20,506 nt of DNA, taken from the NCBI GenBank assembly GCA_003224075.1, contig QHYF01000027.1, forward strand, positions 1-20,506, written 5' to 3'. The position numbers and the translations under genes were made by a program. This document shows, one piece after another, positions 12,891-20,506 of the stretch. The notes under the pieces were generated by a model. The model worked only from the letters and a program-made list of their open reading frames with translations, did no database searches and was not told the DNA's origin. Source of the stretch: Acidobacteriota bacterium (GTDB lineage: Bacteria > Acidobacteriota > Terriglobia > Acidiferrales > UBA7541). Position 1 is the stretch's first letter. Every line of letters starts with the position of its first letter.

Positions 12891-15044
12891 TTACTGCTGA
12901 GGAGAAATGGGTTTTTTCAGGACGGGTTTTTCGCCGGATGCGGGCAGCGGGATTGCGGCTGTCGGTTTCGCGCTCCCTGCCGTCACAGGAGCGGCAACGG
13001 AAGTTCCGCCTTCCGCGTACGCCTTTTTCAGGAAGCCTTCAGCGGCCTGCTGCGCGCCACCCGTGTCGTCGTTGGTTTGCTTCGCTTTGCTGTATTCGTT
13101 GACGGCGCGCTCACGCTGTCCCAAGAGGTCAAAAATCTTCCCAAGATAAATGTGGCTCCAGACTTCGGTCCATTTTTCCGATGGCTCCGGAACCGTCTGC
13201 AAGGACTCGCGGAAGGCATTCGCGGCGGCCTGATAGTTTTTCTGATAGAAGAACGCTTCACCCATGCGGAAATTTGCCAGCGGCCGGTTCGGCTGAATGG
13301 AAAGCGCGCGCTGGTATTGCGCCACGGCATCGTAAAACCGCCCCTGTTCGGCGAGGTCTTCGCCGCGGGCAATGGCCGCGCGGGCCCGCAGAGAAGTGCT
13401 GCCCTTCAGAATCACATTGTTGGGGTCGATTTTGATTCCACCGGGTTTCGGCCGGCCAAATGTTTCAACCGTGAATCCGGATTCCGTGCCGATCGCATCG
13501 ATGGTCTTCTGCTCGGGGTTTCCTTCCGTGTCGATGCGCAAGTCCACGGGCATATGGAAAGTGTCCAGGGGCTGCTTGATTTTGCCAACGACACGAAATC
13601 CCTTGGGAGTGCGGTACACCACGTATTCCAGCGTGAACTCCGGGACTCCCGTCGAATTCAGCCACTGCGCGAAGAAACCACGCAAGTTCGGAGGCTCTTG
13701 CGGCGGCTTCACGGAGGCCTGCGCGCGGCGCTCCGCGATATTCTCAAAATCCTCGATTCGGGCGCTCTTCTCCGCGAATTGAAAATAAAAATCGTGCAGC
13801 GCGGATTTGAAGGCCACATCGCCCATCTGCGCGCGCAACATATGAAAAATCATGGCGCCCTTGTTCATGACCACCGAACGGTAGTCCGGCGAATAAGGCG
13901 CAAGCCGAGCCGCTTGCGCGACAGGAGCGGCATCTTCATACATCAAGGCGCCAACCGCGAATTCGTCCACGGCCCGCAGTCCCGCTTCCTTGCCGGCATT
14001 TTGCTCGGCATAGAGCGCTTCGGAATATCGCGCGAGCCCGTCGCTAATCCAGACGTCGGCTGGCGTTGCCGGCAGGACCTGAACTCCCCACCACTGCGAG
14101 GCCACCAGACGCGCAATCGTCCTGTCGCTGGCCTTCGGGTCCCAGATGCGCTGGCTGAGCAGCAAGACTCCCGGGGCGGCGTAATCGCGCAAAGTTCCAT
14201 CCGGAAGCTGGATCACCTTGAACGTCGGGTCCGGCATGGGCCCAAACATGTCCGAAAACATTACCGCCGCGCGGGCCACGCTGGCCGCAAAATCCGCGGC
14301 GTTTCCGGAAGCAGTTCGCGGCGCATAGACTTCGACGTTGACTCCCTCCGCCTGCTTCGGATTGAGCTGCAGATTGCCGGCCACGAACGTCCCGTGAGGC
14401 GCGGCGTTTTTGCACTCGAAGGTATAGAGCAGCCGGCCGCCTTCGACCGCGTTCTTCGCAGCCATCGGCGTCGGAGCGGCGGCTTTGCCGGTCCCTGCGA
14501 CGGCAAATGTGTCCGGGACATTTAGGCGGAAAGTCGCGGTGTAACGGTTGGAGGGGAAATTCGTCAGCGGAAACCAGCGCGCGGGGAGCAGTAAATAGGC
14601 GCCTTCCTTGCTGATCACTGCGGCGCGCACACCCGGAATCGGACTGTTCTCTTCGTTCGCCAGAATGCCCGCATACGTGAAGGTGAGGGTGACGTGGCCG
14701 CCCGAGGCCACCGGCGAGTGCAGCTGCACGGTAACAAAAAGCGGATTCTGATTGTCGCGCTCGAAGCTCAGTTGCTTGCCGTCCGCGGCCTTTACCTCTT
14801 TTATAACCAGATTCGGGTGCAGTTCGACACGCACGCTGCTGGAGGCGTCAGCGGCCTTGAATTCAACTTTCGCCGACGCCGAAAGCGATTGCCCGATGGG
14901 GTCCAAGGTCGCGGAAACATCGTAATGCTCCGCGAGGAAATTCGAGGGCCGCGGAACCTGAGCCGGGAGGGGCGCGGCGGCGCACACAAACAGGAGGAGC
15001 GCAAAAACGAAAAAGATGCAAGCAACTCTTTGGCGAAGGGCCAT
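12891..15044 (-). CDS. M1-peptidase-like exported protein with C-terminal TPRs, catalytically degenerate
   Basis: 717 residues. Residues 1-29 are a signal peptide (hydrophobic core FFVFALLLFVCAA, cleavage near PAQ). Residues about 35-220 resemble the M1 aminopeptidase beta domain and 230-460 its catalytic domain: SQWWGVQV (316-323), WISDGLARYSEALYAE (332-347) and NKGAMIFHMLR (394-404) align with HQWWG, WLNEGFATY and the YxKGA region. The zinc site is lost: HExxH is R-L-V-A-S (312-316), the third ligand Glu is D335, and the Tyr before KG is Met (393). Residues about 555-655 are TPR repeats (GRFYDAVAQYQRALSIQP, KNYQAAANAFRESLQ, GQRERAVNEYSKAK), and the tail is Pro/Ala-rich. It is probably a periplasmic scaffold or binding protein. 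ATG 15044 has AAAGGGGG 3 nt upstream; a start 42 nt earlier is unlikely. Confidence 0.85.
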   Translation of the reverse strand: MALRQRVACIFFVFALLLFVCAAAPLPAQVPRPSNFLAEHYDVSATLDPIGQSLSASAKVEFKAADASSSVRVELHPNLVIKEVKAADGKQLSFERDNQNPLFVTVQLHSPVASGGHVTLTFTYAGILANEENSPIPGVRAAVISKEGAYLLLPARWFPLTNFPSNRYTATFRLNVPDTFAVAGTGKAAAPTPMAAKNAVEGGRLLYTFECKNAAPHGTFVAGNLQLNPKQAEGVNVEVYAPRTASGNAADFAASVARAAVMFSDMFGPMPDPTFKVIQLPDGTLRDYAAPGVLLLSQRIWDPKASDRTIARLVASQWWGVQVLPATPADVWISDGLARYSEALYAEQNAGKEAGLRAVDEFAVGALMYEDAAPVAQAARLAPYSPDYRSVVMNKGAMIFHMLRAQMGDVAFKSALHDFYFQFAEKSARIEDFENIAERRAQASVKPPQEPPNLRGFFAQWLNSTGVPEFTLEYVVYRTPKGFRVVGKIKQPLDTFHMPVDLRIDTEGNPEQKTIDAIGTESGFTVETFGRPKPGGIKIDPNNVILKGSTSLRARAAIARGEDLAEQGRFYDAVAQYQRALSIQPNRPLANFRMGEAFFYQKNYQAAANAFRESLQTVPEPSEKWTEVWSHIYLGKIFDLLGQRERAVNEYSKAKQTNDDTGGAQQAAEGFLKKAYAEGGTSVAAPVTAGSAKPTAAIPLPASGEKPVLKKPISPQQ

Positions 15045-15105
15045 TGGCCCCCTTTCAAATATCTTCAGCTCAGGATCAAAGTACACCTATAGGATACCAA
15101 ACCCA

Positions 15106-16272
15106 TCACCCCGTGTTGCTTTTTGCGGCACGCAAAAGTCCGACAATTTCGTCGGCCGCCCTGTCAACCGCTCCGGGCGGTCCGAGCTGCTTTCGGACTT
15201 CTTCCAAGCCGCGAATCATTTCAGATACGCGATTCTTGCTTTCTTGCGAAGCGGAAAGGAGTTTCTCGGCTTCAGCAGCCACGCGCTGCGGAGTGAAGTC
15301 ATTCTGGATCAATTCCGGCACGACGGCGCGCCCGGCAATCAAATTCACCATGCTGAAGAACTTGGTCCTTATCAACGGCTTGGCCAACCGAGCCGTGAGC
15401 GGGGAGAGCCGGTAAACGGCGATCATCGGTTTCCCCAGCAGGGCCGCTTCCACCGTGGCCGTGCCGCTGGAGACAATCGCGAGGTCGGCCGCGCCTAGCG
15501 CATTGTAGGTATCGTCTTCAATCAATCGTACATTCCAATCAGCGGGAAACTTTTCCTGGAGGCGCAGGGCATCCAGTCCCGGAGCTACTGCAACCACAAC
15601 CGTAGTTGGGTCAGGGAGCCTTCGGCGAACTTCTTCCAGCGCTTCAACCAGCACCGGCACATGGTGGGCGATTTCTCCCCGGCGGCTTCCCGGCAGAACG
15701 GTGATCATCCGGCCCTCTTCCTTGAGACCGTACTTTTTGCAGAATAATTCCCGCGTCAGCGTGGCTTTCACGTTTCCGACAAGCGGATGACCGATGAATT
15801 TCACGGGCACACCGGCCTCGGCGTAGAACTTTTCTTCGAAGGGGAAAATGCAGAGTGCGCGCGCAAACCGTCTGCGGACCAAATTCACGCGCCACGGCCG
15901 CCAGGCCCAGAATTGCGGGCAAATATAGTAGACGTTTCGAATGCCCTGGGGACGCAGCTTGCGCGCCAGGCGGAGATGAAAACCCGGAAAGTCCGTCAGA
16001 ATCGCGAGCGGCGGGTGGCGGCGTTCCGCCTCGTCCACAAGCCGCCTCATCGCCCGCCGCAAAGAGGGCAAGCGCTTCAGTACCTCGGTGATTCCGACGA
16101 CGGAAACTTCCGAGTAGTCCGTAATGATCTCAACGCCCGCAGCGCGCATCTGCGGTCCGCCCATCCCGAAAATCGCCACGTCCATACGCTGCCGCAAAGC
16201 TGCTGCGAGACGCGCGGCGTACATGTCTCCGGAAGCTTCGCCGGCGGAGAGGAGGAGCGGGATTGGTGGCAT
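15106..16272 (-). CDS. lpxB: Lipid-A-disaccharide synthase
   Basis: 388 residues, the usual LpxB length. It joins UDP-2,3-diacylglucosamine and lipid X to make the lipid A disaccharide at the inner face of the cytoplasmic membrane. Family marks: LLLSAGEASGD (6-16), DFPGFHLRLA (94-103), YYICPQFWAWR (115-125), FIGHPLV (159-165), TVLPGSRRGEI (191-201) and SSGTATVEAAL in the nucleotide-binding C-terminal half (GT-B fold). It shows the organism makes lipid A. It starts 18 nt after the upstream ABC gene on the minus strand, with no obvious ribosome site, so coupling is likely. Placement beside MsbA-like half-transporters fits lipid A export, although those look more like a heterodimeric drug/lipid exporter. 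Confidence 0.95.
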   Translation of the reverse strand: MPPIPLLLSAGEASGDMYAARLAAALRQRMDVAIFGMGGPQMRAAGVEIITDYSEVSVVGITEVLKRLPSLRRAMRRLVDEAERRHPPLAILTDFPGFHLRLARKLRPQGIRNVYYICPQFWAWRPWRVNLVRRRFARALCIFPFEEKFYAEAGVPVKFIGHPLVGNVKATLTRELFCKKYGLKEEGRMITVLPGSRRGEIAHHVPVLVEALEEVRRRLPDPTTVVVAVAPGLDALRLQEKFPADWNVRLIEDDTYNALGAADLAIVSSGTATVEAALLGKPMIAVYRLSPLTARLAKPLIRTKFFSMVNLIAGRAVVPELIQNDFTPQRVAAEAEKLLSASQESKNRVSEMIRGLEEVRKQLGPPGAVDRAADEIVGLLRAAKSNTG

Positions 16273-16290
16273 TTGCAGTGTTCGCGGCGA

Positions 16291-18168
16291 TCAGTCGCTG
16301 GCGGGCAGCGGTGATGGCAAAGCGGAACCGTTCGCTTCGATGGGAAGGTGTAGCTCCTGCTCCTTATACTGGAGCTGGTATAGCCGGTAGTAAATGCCGC
16401 GCTGCGCGAGAAGCTCCTGGTGCGCACCCTGTTCGCGCAACCGCCCTTTGTGGAACACCAGGATGCGGTCGGCGTGCTGGATGGTGCTCAGCCGGTGAGC
16501 AATGACCAGCGCGGTTCTTCCGGAGAGCAAACGGTCGAGCGCTTCACGAATTTGCAGCTCCGTCTTGGTATCCACGCTCGAGGTGGCTTCGTCCAGAATC
16601 AGGAAACGCGGATTGTGGGCCAGAGCGCGCGCAAAATTGATAAGCTGCCTCTGCCCGACCGAAAGGGTCGAGCCCCGTTCATTCACGCTGGTGGCGACTC
16701 CTTCCGGCAGCGAGCGAATAAACTCGCCGAGGCCGATTTCTTCGACGGCCTGCTCGACCTTGCCGCGGTCGATGCCGGGCGTGCCGAGCCGGATGTTCGA
16801 TTGAATCGTGCCGGTGAATAGAAAAGGATCCTGCAGTACGATGCCGAATTGCCGGCGCAAGTCCTGCAATTCGATCGTTCGAATGTCCTTGCCATCGAGA
16901 AGGATTTGGCCGCGCTGAATGTCGTAGAAACGCAGCAACAGGGAAATTAGCGTGGTCTTGCCCGCACCCGTATGGCCAACGATGGCGAAGGTCTCACCGG
17001 GTTCGACCCTGAACGACACATCGCGCAAGACCCAATCTTCGTCAGCGGGCTCAGCAGTGTTGCGGTAGCTGAACCACACGTTGCGAAATTCGATCTCGCC
17101 GCGCGGTGCGTCGAGCGGGATGGCGTTGGGGTCGGATTGGATGGTCACGGGCTCATCCAAGAGCTTGAAGATGCGTTCCGAGGCGGCCATCGCGGACTGC
17201 AGGATGTTGAATTTCTCGCTGAGGTCCTGAATCGGCCGGAAGAACCGCGTGGCCCACATCGTGAATGCCGTGAGTATGCCGAGGCTGAGCGTGCCGGGGA
17301 GCACACGGTTGCCACCGGACCAGTAGATTAGCGCGATGGTGGAGACGCTGAGAAATTCGACAGCAGGATAAAAGAGCGCAAATGCAAGAATGGCATCGCG
17401 CCAGGCCAACATGTTGTCGCGATTGCGCTTCTCGAACTCTGCCCGAGCCTTTCGTTCACGATTGAATAATTGCACGACGGTCATTCCAGAGATGTATTCC
17501 TGCAAGAACGCATTGATGCGGGCGATGGCCGTGCGAATGCGCCGATTGGCATCGCGGACAAACTTCCGGAAGAAATAGGTTACGGCGAGAATAAAGGGCA
17601 GAACTGCAAAGGCGTCGAAGGCCAGGTGTCTGTCAATTCGAAAGAGAACGACGGCCATGGTAAAGAGCAGGAAAAAATCATTGATCATTGTCACGACGCC
17701 GGCAGCAAACAGGTCATTTAGGGCGTCAACATCCGTCGTAACCCGCGTCACCAGGCGGCCAACCGGATTGCGATCGAAATAGCTCATCGGCAGGCGCTGC
17801 AGGTGTCCAAAGATTTCGCGGCGCATGTCGTACATGGTCTGTTGCCCGACGCGCTGCATAATTCGAATCTGGATATATTGGGCGAGGAAATCGAACGTGA
17901 GCACCGCCAAGAAGAACACACTAATCCACTCGACGCCCCGCCAAGCCTGGGCTAGCGGGATAGTTCCGTGAAGGGCAGGAGTGAAGTATTTGTCGATTAC
18001 CTTCCAAAATAATAAGGGTGGCGCGAGTTCGAGAGGCGTCACGACAGCGACGAAAGCCAGTGCCAAGACCACGCGCCACCGGTACGGCTTGAGATACTGC
18101 ATCAACCGCCGCATCAGGCGCGAATCGTACGCTTTGCCGAGAGCTTCTTCTTCGTGCTGCGTGCTCAT
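16291..18168 (-). CDS. ABC exporter half-transporter (MdlB/BmrD-like), catalytic-Glu subunit
   Basis: 625 residues: six-helix transmembrane domain (about 30-320) followed by a nucleotide-binding domain. Walker A GHTGAGKTT (398-406), Q-loop Q446, signature LSVGQ (502-506, non-canonical second Gly to Val), Walker B FLILDE with catalytic E527, and H-switch H558. LSVGQRQL followed by FARAL is typical of the MdlB/BmrD/YheH side of heterodimeric exporters. Its ATG overlaps the stop of the partner gene (18165-18168), and together they probably form one heterodimer exporting a lipid or drug. Direct adjacency to lpxB makes a lipid A/LPS intermediate a candidate substrate, which is inference. Confidence 0.93.
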   Translation of the reverse strand: MSTQHEEEALGKAYDSRLMRRLMQYLKPYRWRVVLALAFVAVVTPLELAPPLLFWKVIDKYFTPALHGTIPLAQAWRGVEWISVFFLAVLTFDFLAQYIQIRIMQRVGQQTMYDMRREIFGHLQRLPMSYFDRNPVGRLVTRVTTDVDALNDLFAAGVVTMINDFFLLFTMAVVLFRIDRHLAFDAFAVLPFILAVTYFFRKFVRDANRRIRTAIARINAFLQEYISGMTVVQLFNRERKARAEFEKRNRDNMLAWRDAILAFALFYPAVEFLSVSTIALIYWSGGNRVLPGTLSLGILTAFTMWATRFFRPIQDLSEKFNILQSAMAASERIFKLLDEPVTIQSDPNAIPLDAPRGEIEFRNVWFSYRNTAEPADEDWVLRDVSFRVEPGETFAIVGHTGAGKTTLISLLLRFYDIQRGQILLDGKDIRTIELQDLRRQFGIVLQDPFLFTGTIQSNIRLGTPGIDRGKVEQAVEEIGLGEFIRSLPEGVATSVNERGSTLSVGQRQLINFARALAHNPRFLILDEATSSVDTKTELQIREALDRLLSGRTALVIAHRLSTIQHADRILVFHKGRLREQGAHQELLAQRGIYYRLYQLQYKEQELHLPIEANGSALPSPLPASD

Positions 18169-20117
18169 GCGTTTTCGAGCTCTTCCTCGAGCAACTGCTT
18201 GCGGTACAAATCCGCGTAATAGCCGCCGCGCGCGAGCAGTTCGTCATGCGTGCCGCGCTCGATGATGCGTCCTTCACGCAGGACAACGATCTGGTCAGCG
18301 TTTTGCACGGTGGAAGTGCGGTGCGAAATCAGAATTGTGGTGCGGCCACGCATGACGCCGCGCAAGCCGGTGAGGATTTTTTCCTCAGTTTGCGTGTCCA
18401 CGCTGGAGAGCGCGTCATCAAGAATGAGAATACGGGGATCGCGAATGACCGCGCGGGCGATGGCGGTCCGTTGTTTTTGTCCGCCCGAAAGCGTGATGCC
18501 GCGCTCTCCAACAGCGGTGTCGTAACCCGTGCCGAAGTCTTCGATGTCGCCATGCAGGCTGGCGATTTCAGCCGCTTCGCGCGCACGCTCGGGATTGTAT
18601 TCGAGCAAGCCAAACGCGATATTTCCTCCAACCGTCTCGCTGAAGAGATAAGTATCCTGCGGAACAAAACCGATCGAGCGGCGGAGCGTCTCGAGCGGCC
18701 ATTCGCGAATGGGACGGCCGTCGATTAGAACGGAGCCGTCGGGCGCTTCCCAGAGGCGCGCGACAAGCGCTGCGAGAGTGGTTTTCCCGCTGCCGGTCGG
18801 GCCCACAATGGCGAGCGTCGAGCCGGCGGGAATCCTCAGATTGACGCCGGAAAGGACCGGGCGAGGACCGCCCCCGTTGGACTTTCCTGCGCCGTTCGCA
18901 CCCGCACCGGAGAGAGTCGTGGGATAGGTGAACGTGAGATTCCGGAATTCGATCTCGCCTTCCGGTGCGCGGGTTGAGGAAATGGAGGCTGCACTGTCGT
19001 CGATTTTCGGTTTTGCTTCGAGAATGTAGTTGAGGCGGCCCATGGAAGCCGCGCCGCGCTGGAAAATATTCGTGACCCAGCCAAGAGCGACCATCGGCCA
19101 GACCAGAACGCCGAGGTAGGTGTAGAACGCGATGAGCGCACCAAGAGAAATTTCGCCGCGAAGAAGCTGATGGCCGCCCTGCCAGAGCACAATGAGGAAA
19201 GTCGTGCCGCTGAGAGCCTGGAGCGAGGGCATGAACATGCTCCAGGTGCGAATCAACTTGACGTTGCGTGCCACGTATTCGCGGTTGGGTTCGTCGAATC
19301 CGCGGATTTCCGCTTCTTCCTGCGCGTAAGCGCGAATCACGCGCACACCGGAAAGATTTTCCTGGACCTTGGCAGAGAGGGTAGCAAGCGAGGCCTGGAT
19401 GCTTTCATAGAGATCGTGAATGACTTTGCCGAAGTGGCGCACGGCGACCGCCACAACCGGAACGGGGAGCAGGACCCACAGCGTGAGTGGGGCTGACAGT
19501 TTGAGCATGACCACGACTGCGAGAAGCATGGTGACAATCGTGGTGCCGCTGTACATGATGCCGGGTCCAAGGACCATGCGGACCGAATTGAGATCGTTTG
19601 TGGCCCGGGACATCAACTCGCCGGTGCGGTTGCGGACGTAGAATTCCGGCTCGAGGACCAGTAGCCGGTCAAGGAGGTCGGCGCGCAAGTCGTATTCGAT
19701 ATCCCTGGAGACGCCGATAAGAATCCAGCGCGTGGAAAAGGAAAGCACGCCTTTGAGAGCCACGCAAAAGATGAGTACGAGACAATAGATAGCGAGTGTG
19801 TGGCGGCTGTGCGGCGCGTACAAAGGAATACTCTTGCTGAGCCAGTTGACGGTGCCTACCGCTGCCACGGCACCCGAGACGCCTGGATGCTCAAAGGGGT
19901 GTGGGCTCCCCGCGAGTGTGTCTGTGATCACTCCCGTAGCGAGCGGCCAGATGATGCCGACCAAACCCATAAGCGCGAGGGTGACCAAGCCAAGCGCGAT
20001 CCCGCCGGTGTACTTTCTCAGATAGGGCATGAGGCCGAGCAGGTTTTTCCACGCCGAGGCTTTGGGGGCTTTCTTCGCCCCATCGGCGGCGTTCAGGTTT
20101 GTCACTGCCGCGCTCAT
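18165..20117 (-). CDS. ABC exporter half-transporter (MdlA/BmrC-like), degenerate-site subunit
   Basis: 650 residues: transmembrane domain about 30-350, then the nucleotide-binding domain. Walker A GPTGSGKTT (439-447), Q487, canonical signature LSGGQ (543-547), Walker B ILILDD with Asp (D568) in place of the catalytic Glu, and H599. Asp there plus LSVGQ in the partner puts both deviations in the same composite ATP site, as in asymmetric heterodimeric exporters (TM287/288, BmrCD, MdlAB). Oddity: a Gly/Ala-rich insert (about 401-420) between the first NBD strand and its core carries GANGAGKS (406-413), which itself fits Walker A. Overlaps its partner and its upstream gene by ATGA at both ends. 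Confidence 0.93.
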   Translation of the reverse strand: MSAAVTNLNAADGAKKAPKASAWKNLLGLMPYLRKYTGGIALGLVTLALMGLVGIIWPLATGVITDTLAGSPHPFEHPGVSGAVAAVGTVNWLSKSIPLYAPHSRHTLAIYCLVLIFCVALKGVLSFSTRWILIGVSRDIEYDLRADLLDRLLVLEPEFYVRNRTGELMSRATNDLNSVRMVLGPGIMYSGTTIVTMLLAVVVMLKLSAPLTLWVLLPVPVVAVAVRHFGKVIHDLYESIQASLATLSAKVQENLSGVRVIRAYAQEEAEIRGFDEPNREYVARNVKLIRTWSMFMPSLQALSGTTFLIVLWQGGHQLLRGEISLGALIAFYTYLGVLVWPMVALGWVTNIFQRGAASMGRLNYILEAKPKIDDSAASISSTRAPEGEIEFRNLTFTYPTTLSGAGANGAGKSNGGGPRPVLSGVNLRIPAGSTLAIVGPTGSGKTTLAALVARLWEAPDGSVLIDGRPIREWPLETLRRSIGFVPQDTYLFSETVGGNIAFGLLEYNPERAREAAEIASLHGDIEDFGTGYDTAVGERGITLSGGQKQRTAIARAVIRDPRILILDDALSSVDTQTEEKILTGLRGVMRGRTTILISHRTSTVQNADQIVVLREGRIIERGTHDELLARGGYYADLYRKQLLEEELENA

Positions 20118-20506
20118 CGCAGCCTCGACCTCGCGTCTTCCAGGGAAGCCGCCTCGAGCAGGAAGTGCTCATACGTCCGGTCGAGCGACTGGTAGCGTTT
20201 GGTAGCCGGATTCCAGCGCACCCCGATCGGCAGCACGTGCGAATCGGTGGTGCCCTTCAGCGGCGTAAAGTAAAGTTGCAGGCCTTTCTCTTCACCTTGC
20301 TCGAACTGCAGCCGCCAGCCAGTTATGGCCGTCAACGGTGTCAAGCCGAGAAAGCCCTTCTGATTTTTCAGGTGTTCATCGCACCGCAGAAGCTCGGTCC
20401 ACTTGCCGTCAGCATTTTCCACCACCACGGCGCGTGTCACGATGGTTCCCGGCAAATTGTTGGTTGGCGTCTTTGGCACGACGTTCGCCGCCAGAAATTC
20501 CTGGTT
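20114..20506 (-). CDS. Hypothetical protein upstream of the ABC pair (5' partial)
   Basis: 131 codons are visible; the frame is open to the window edge, so the start is outside (a GTG at 20479 is in frame but sequence continues before it). I do not recognise a domain. The visible part is soluble, with alternating beta-type stretches (GTIVTRAVVVENADGKWTEL, LTAITGWRLQFEQG, GLQLYFTPLKG) and a charged C-terminal helix (LLEAASLEDARSRLR); no membrane segment. Its stop overlaps the ABC start (ATGA, 20114-20117), so it is translated with the exporter and may be functionally tied to it. Confidence 0.7.
   Translation of the reverse strand, partial: NQEFLAANVVPKTPTNNLPGTIVTRAVVVENADGKWTELLRCDEHLKNQKGFLGLTPLTAITGWRLQFEQGEEKGLQLYFTPLKGTTDSHVLPIGVRWNPATKRYQSLDRTYEHFLLEAASLEDARSRLR

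Noticed and set aside
12830..13102. Short plus-strand frame starting with a Lys-rich stretch near 12845
   Set aside because: Its 5' part is in the AT-rich gap and the rest runs antisense through the M1-like gene, where it becomes Arg-rich; no family likeness.
13077..14525. Long plus-strand frame (482 codons) opposite the M1-like gene
   Set aside because: It lies wholly antisense to a recognisable M1/TPR protein and is Arg/Gly/His-rich without any motif.

Overview
The window is about 20.5 kb of GC-rich DNA with densely packed genes. It looks like a chromosomal piece of a Gram-negative soil-type bacterium, most likely an Acidobacteriota. The evidence is an LpxB gene (lipid A, hence an outer membrane), a fused alpha/beta 2-oxoacid dehydrogenase E1, SH3-like and TPR/M1-like exported proteins, and frequent GTG/TTG starts. 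The phylum call is inference; no rRNA or other marker gene is present. I see no tRNA, rRNA, CRISPR array, transposase or phage gene.

Layout: (i) 1-1806 (+) is the 3' part of a fused E1 dehydrogenase, followed by a zinc-ribbon/PspC membrane protein (+) and a DoxX membrane protein (-). (ii) 2954-5253 (+) holds a 47-codon remnant of 6-phosphofructokinase that overlaps (ATGA) an SH3-domain membrane-anchored protein, then an ornithine cyclodeaminase/alanine dehydrogenase family enzyme. (iii) 5257-6140 (-) is an ECF sigma factor and its cytosolic zinc-binding anti-sigma factor, with overlapping genes. (iv) 6442-12529 (+) is a long co-directional run: three crotonase-family enzymes with different active sites, a Mug/UDG-type DNA glycosylase between the first two, a rhodanese, an ArsC/Spx-type thioredoxin-fold protein, a truncated 3-hydroxyacyl-CoA dehydrogenase, a macrodomain protein and a MidA-type methyltransferase. 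(v) 12530-12890 is a gene-poor gap with a bidirectional terminator and a C7-TA-C7 tract. (vi) 12891-20506 (-) carries, in transcription order from the right, an unknown protein (cut by the window edge), two ABC exporter half-transporters forming a probable heterodimer, LpxB, and a signal-peptide-bearing M1-peptidase-like protein with TPRs whose catalytic residues are lost.

The most notable observation is at 9842-10195. The ArsC/Spx-like gene contains an in-frame TGA (9881-9883) exactly where the family has the first Cys of its CxxC redox motif, giving UxxC if read as selenocysteine. A hairpin with a GGTC apical loop lies 15-30 nt downstream of the TGA, in the position and with the loop expected for a bacterial SECIS. 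Conventional gene calling would discard the first third of the active-site region and report an N-terminally truncated protein from about 9911. Secondary points of interest are the two 5' gene remnants placed directly ahead of intact genes (pfk' before the SH3 protein, hbd' before the macrodomain), the dead M1-like protein, and a second, decoy Walker A sequence in one ABC protein.
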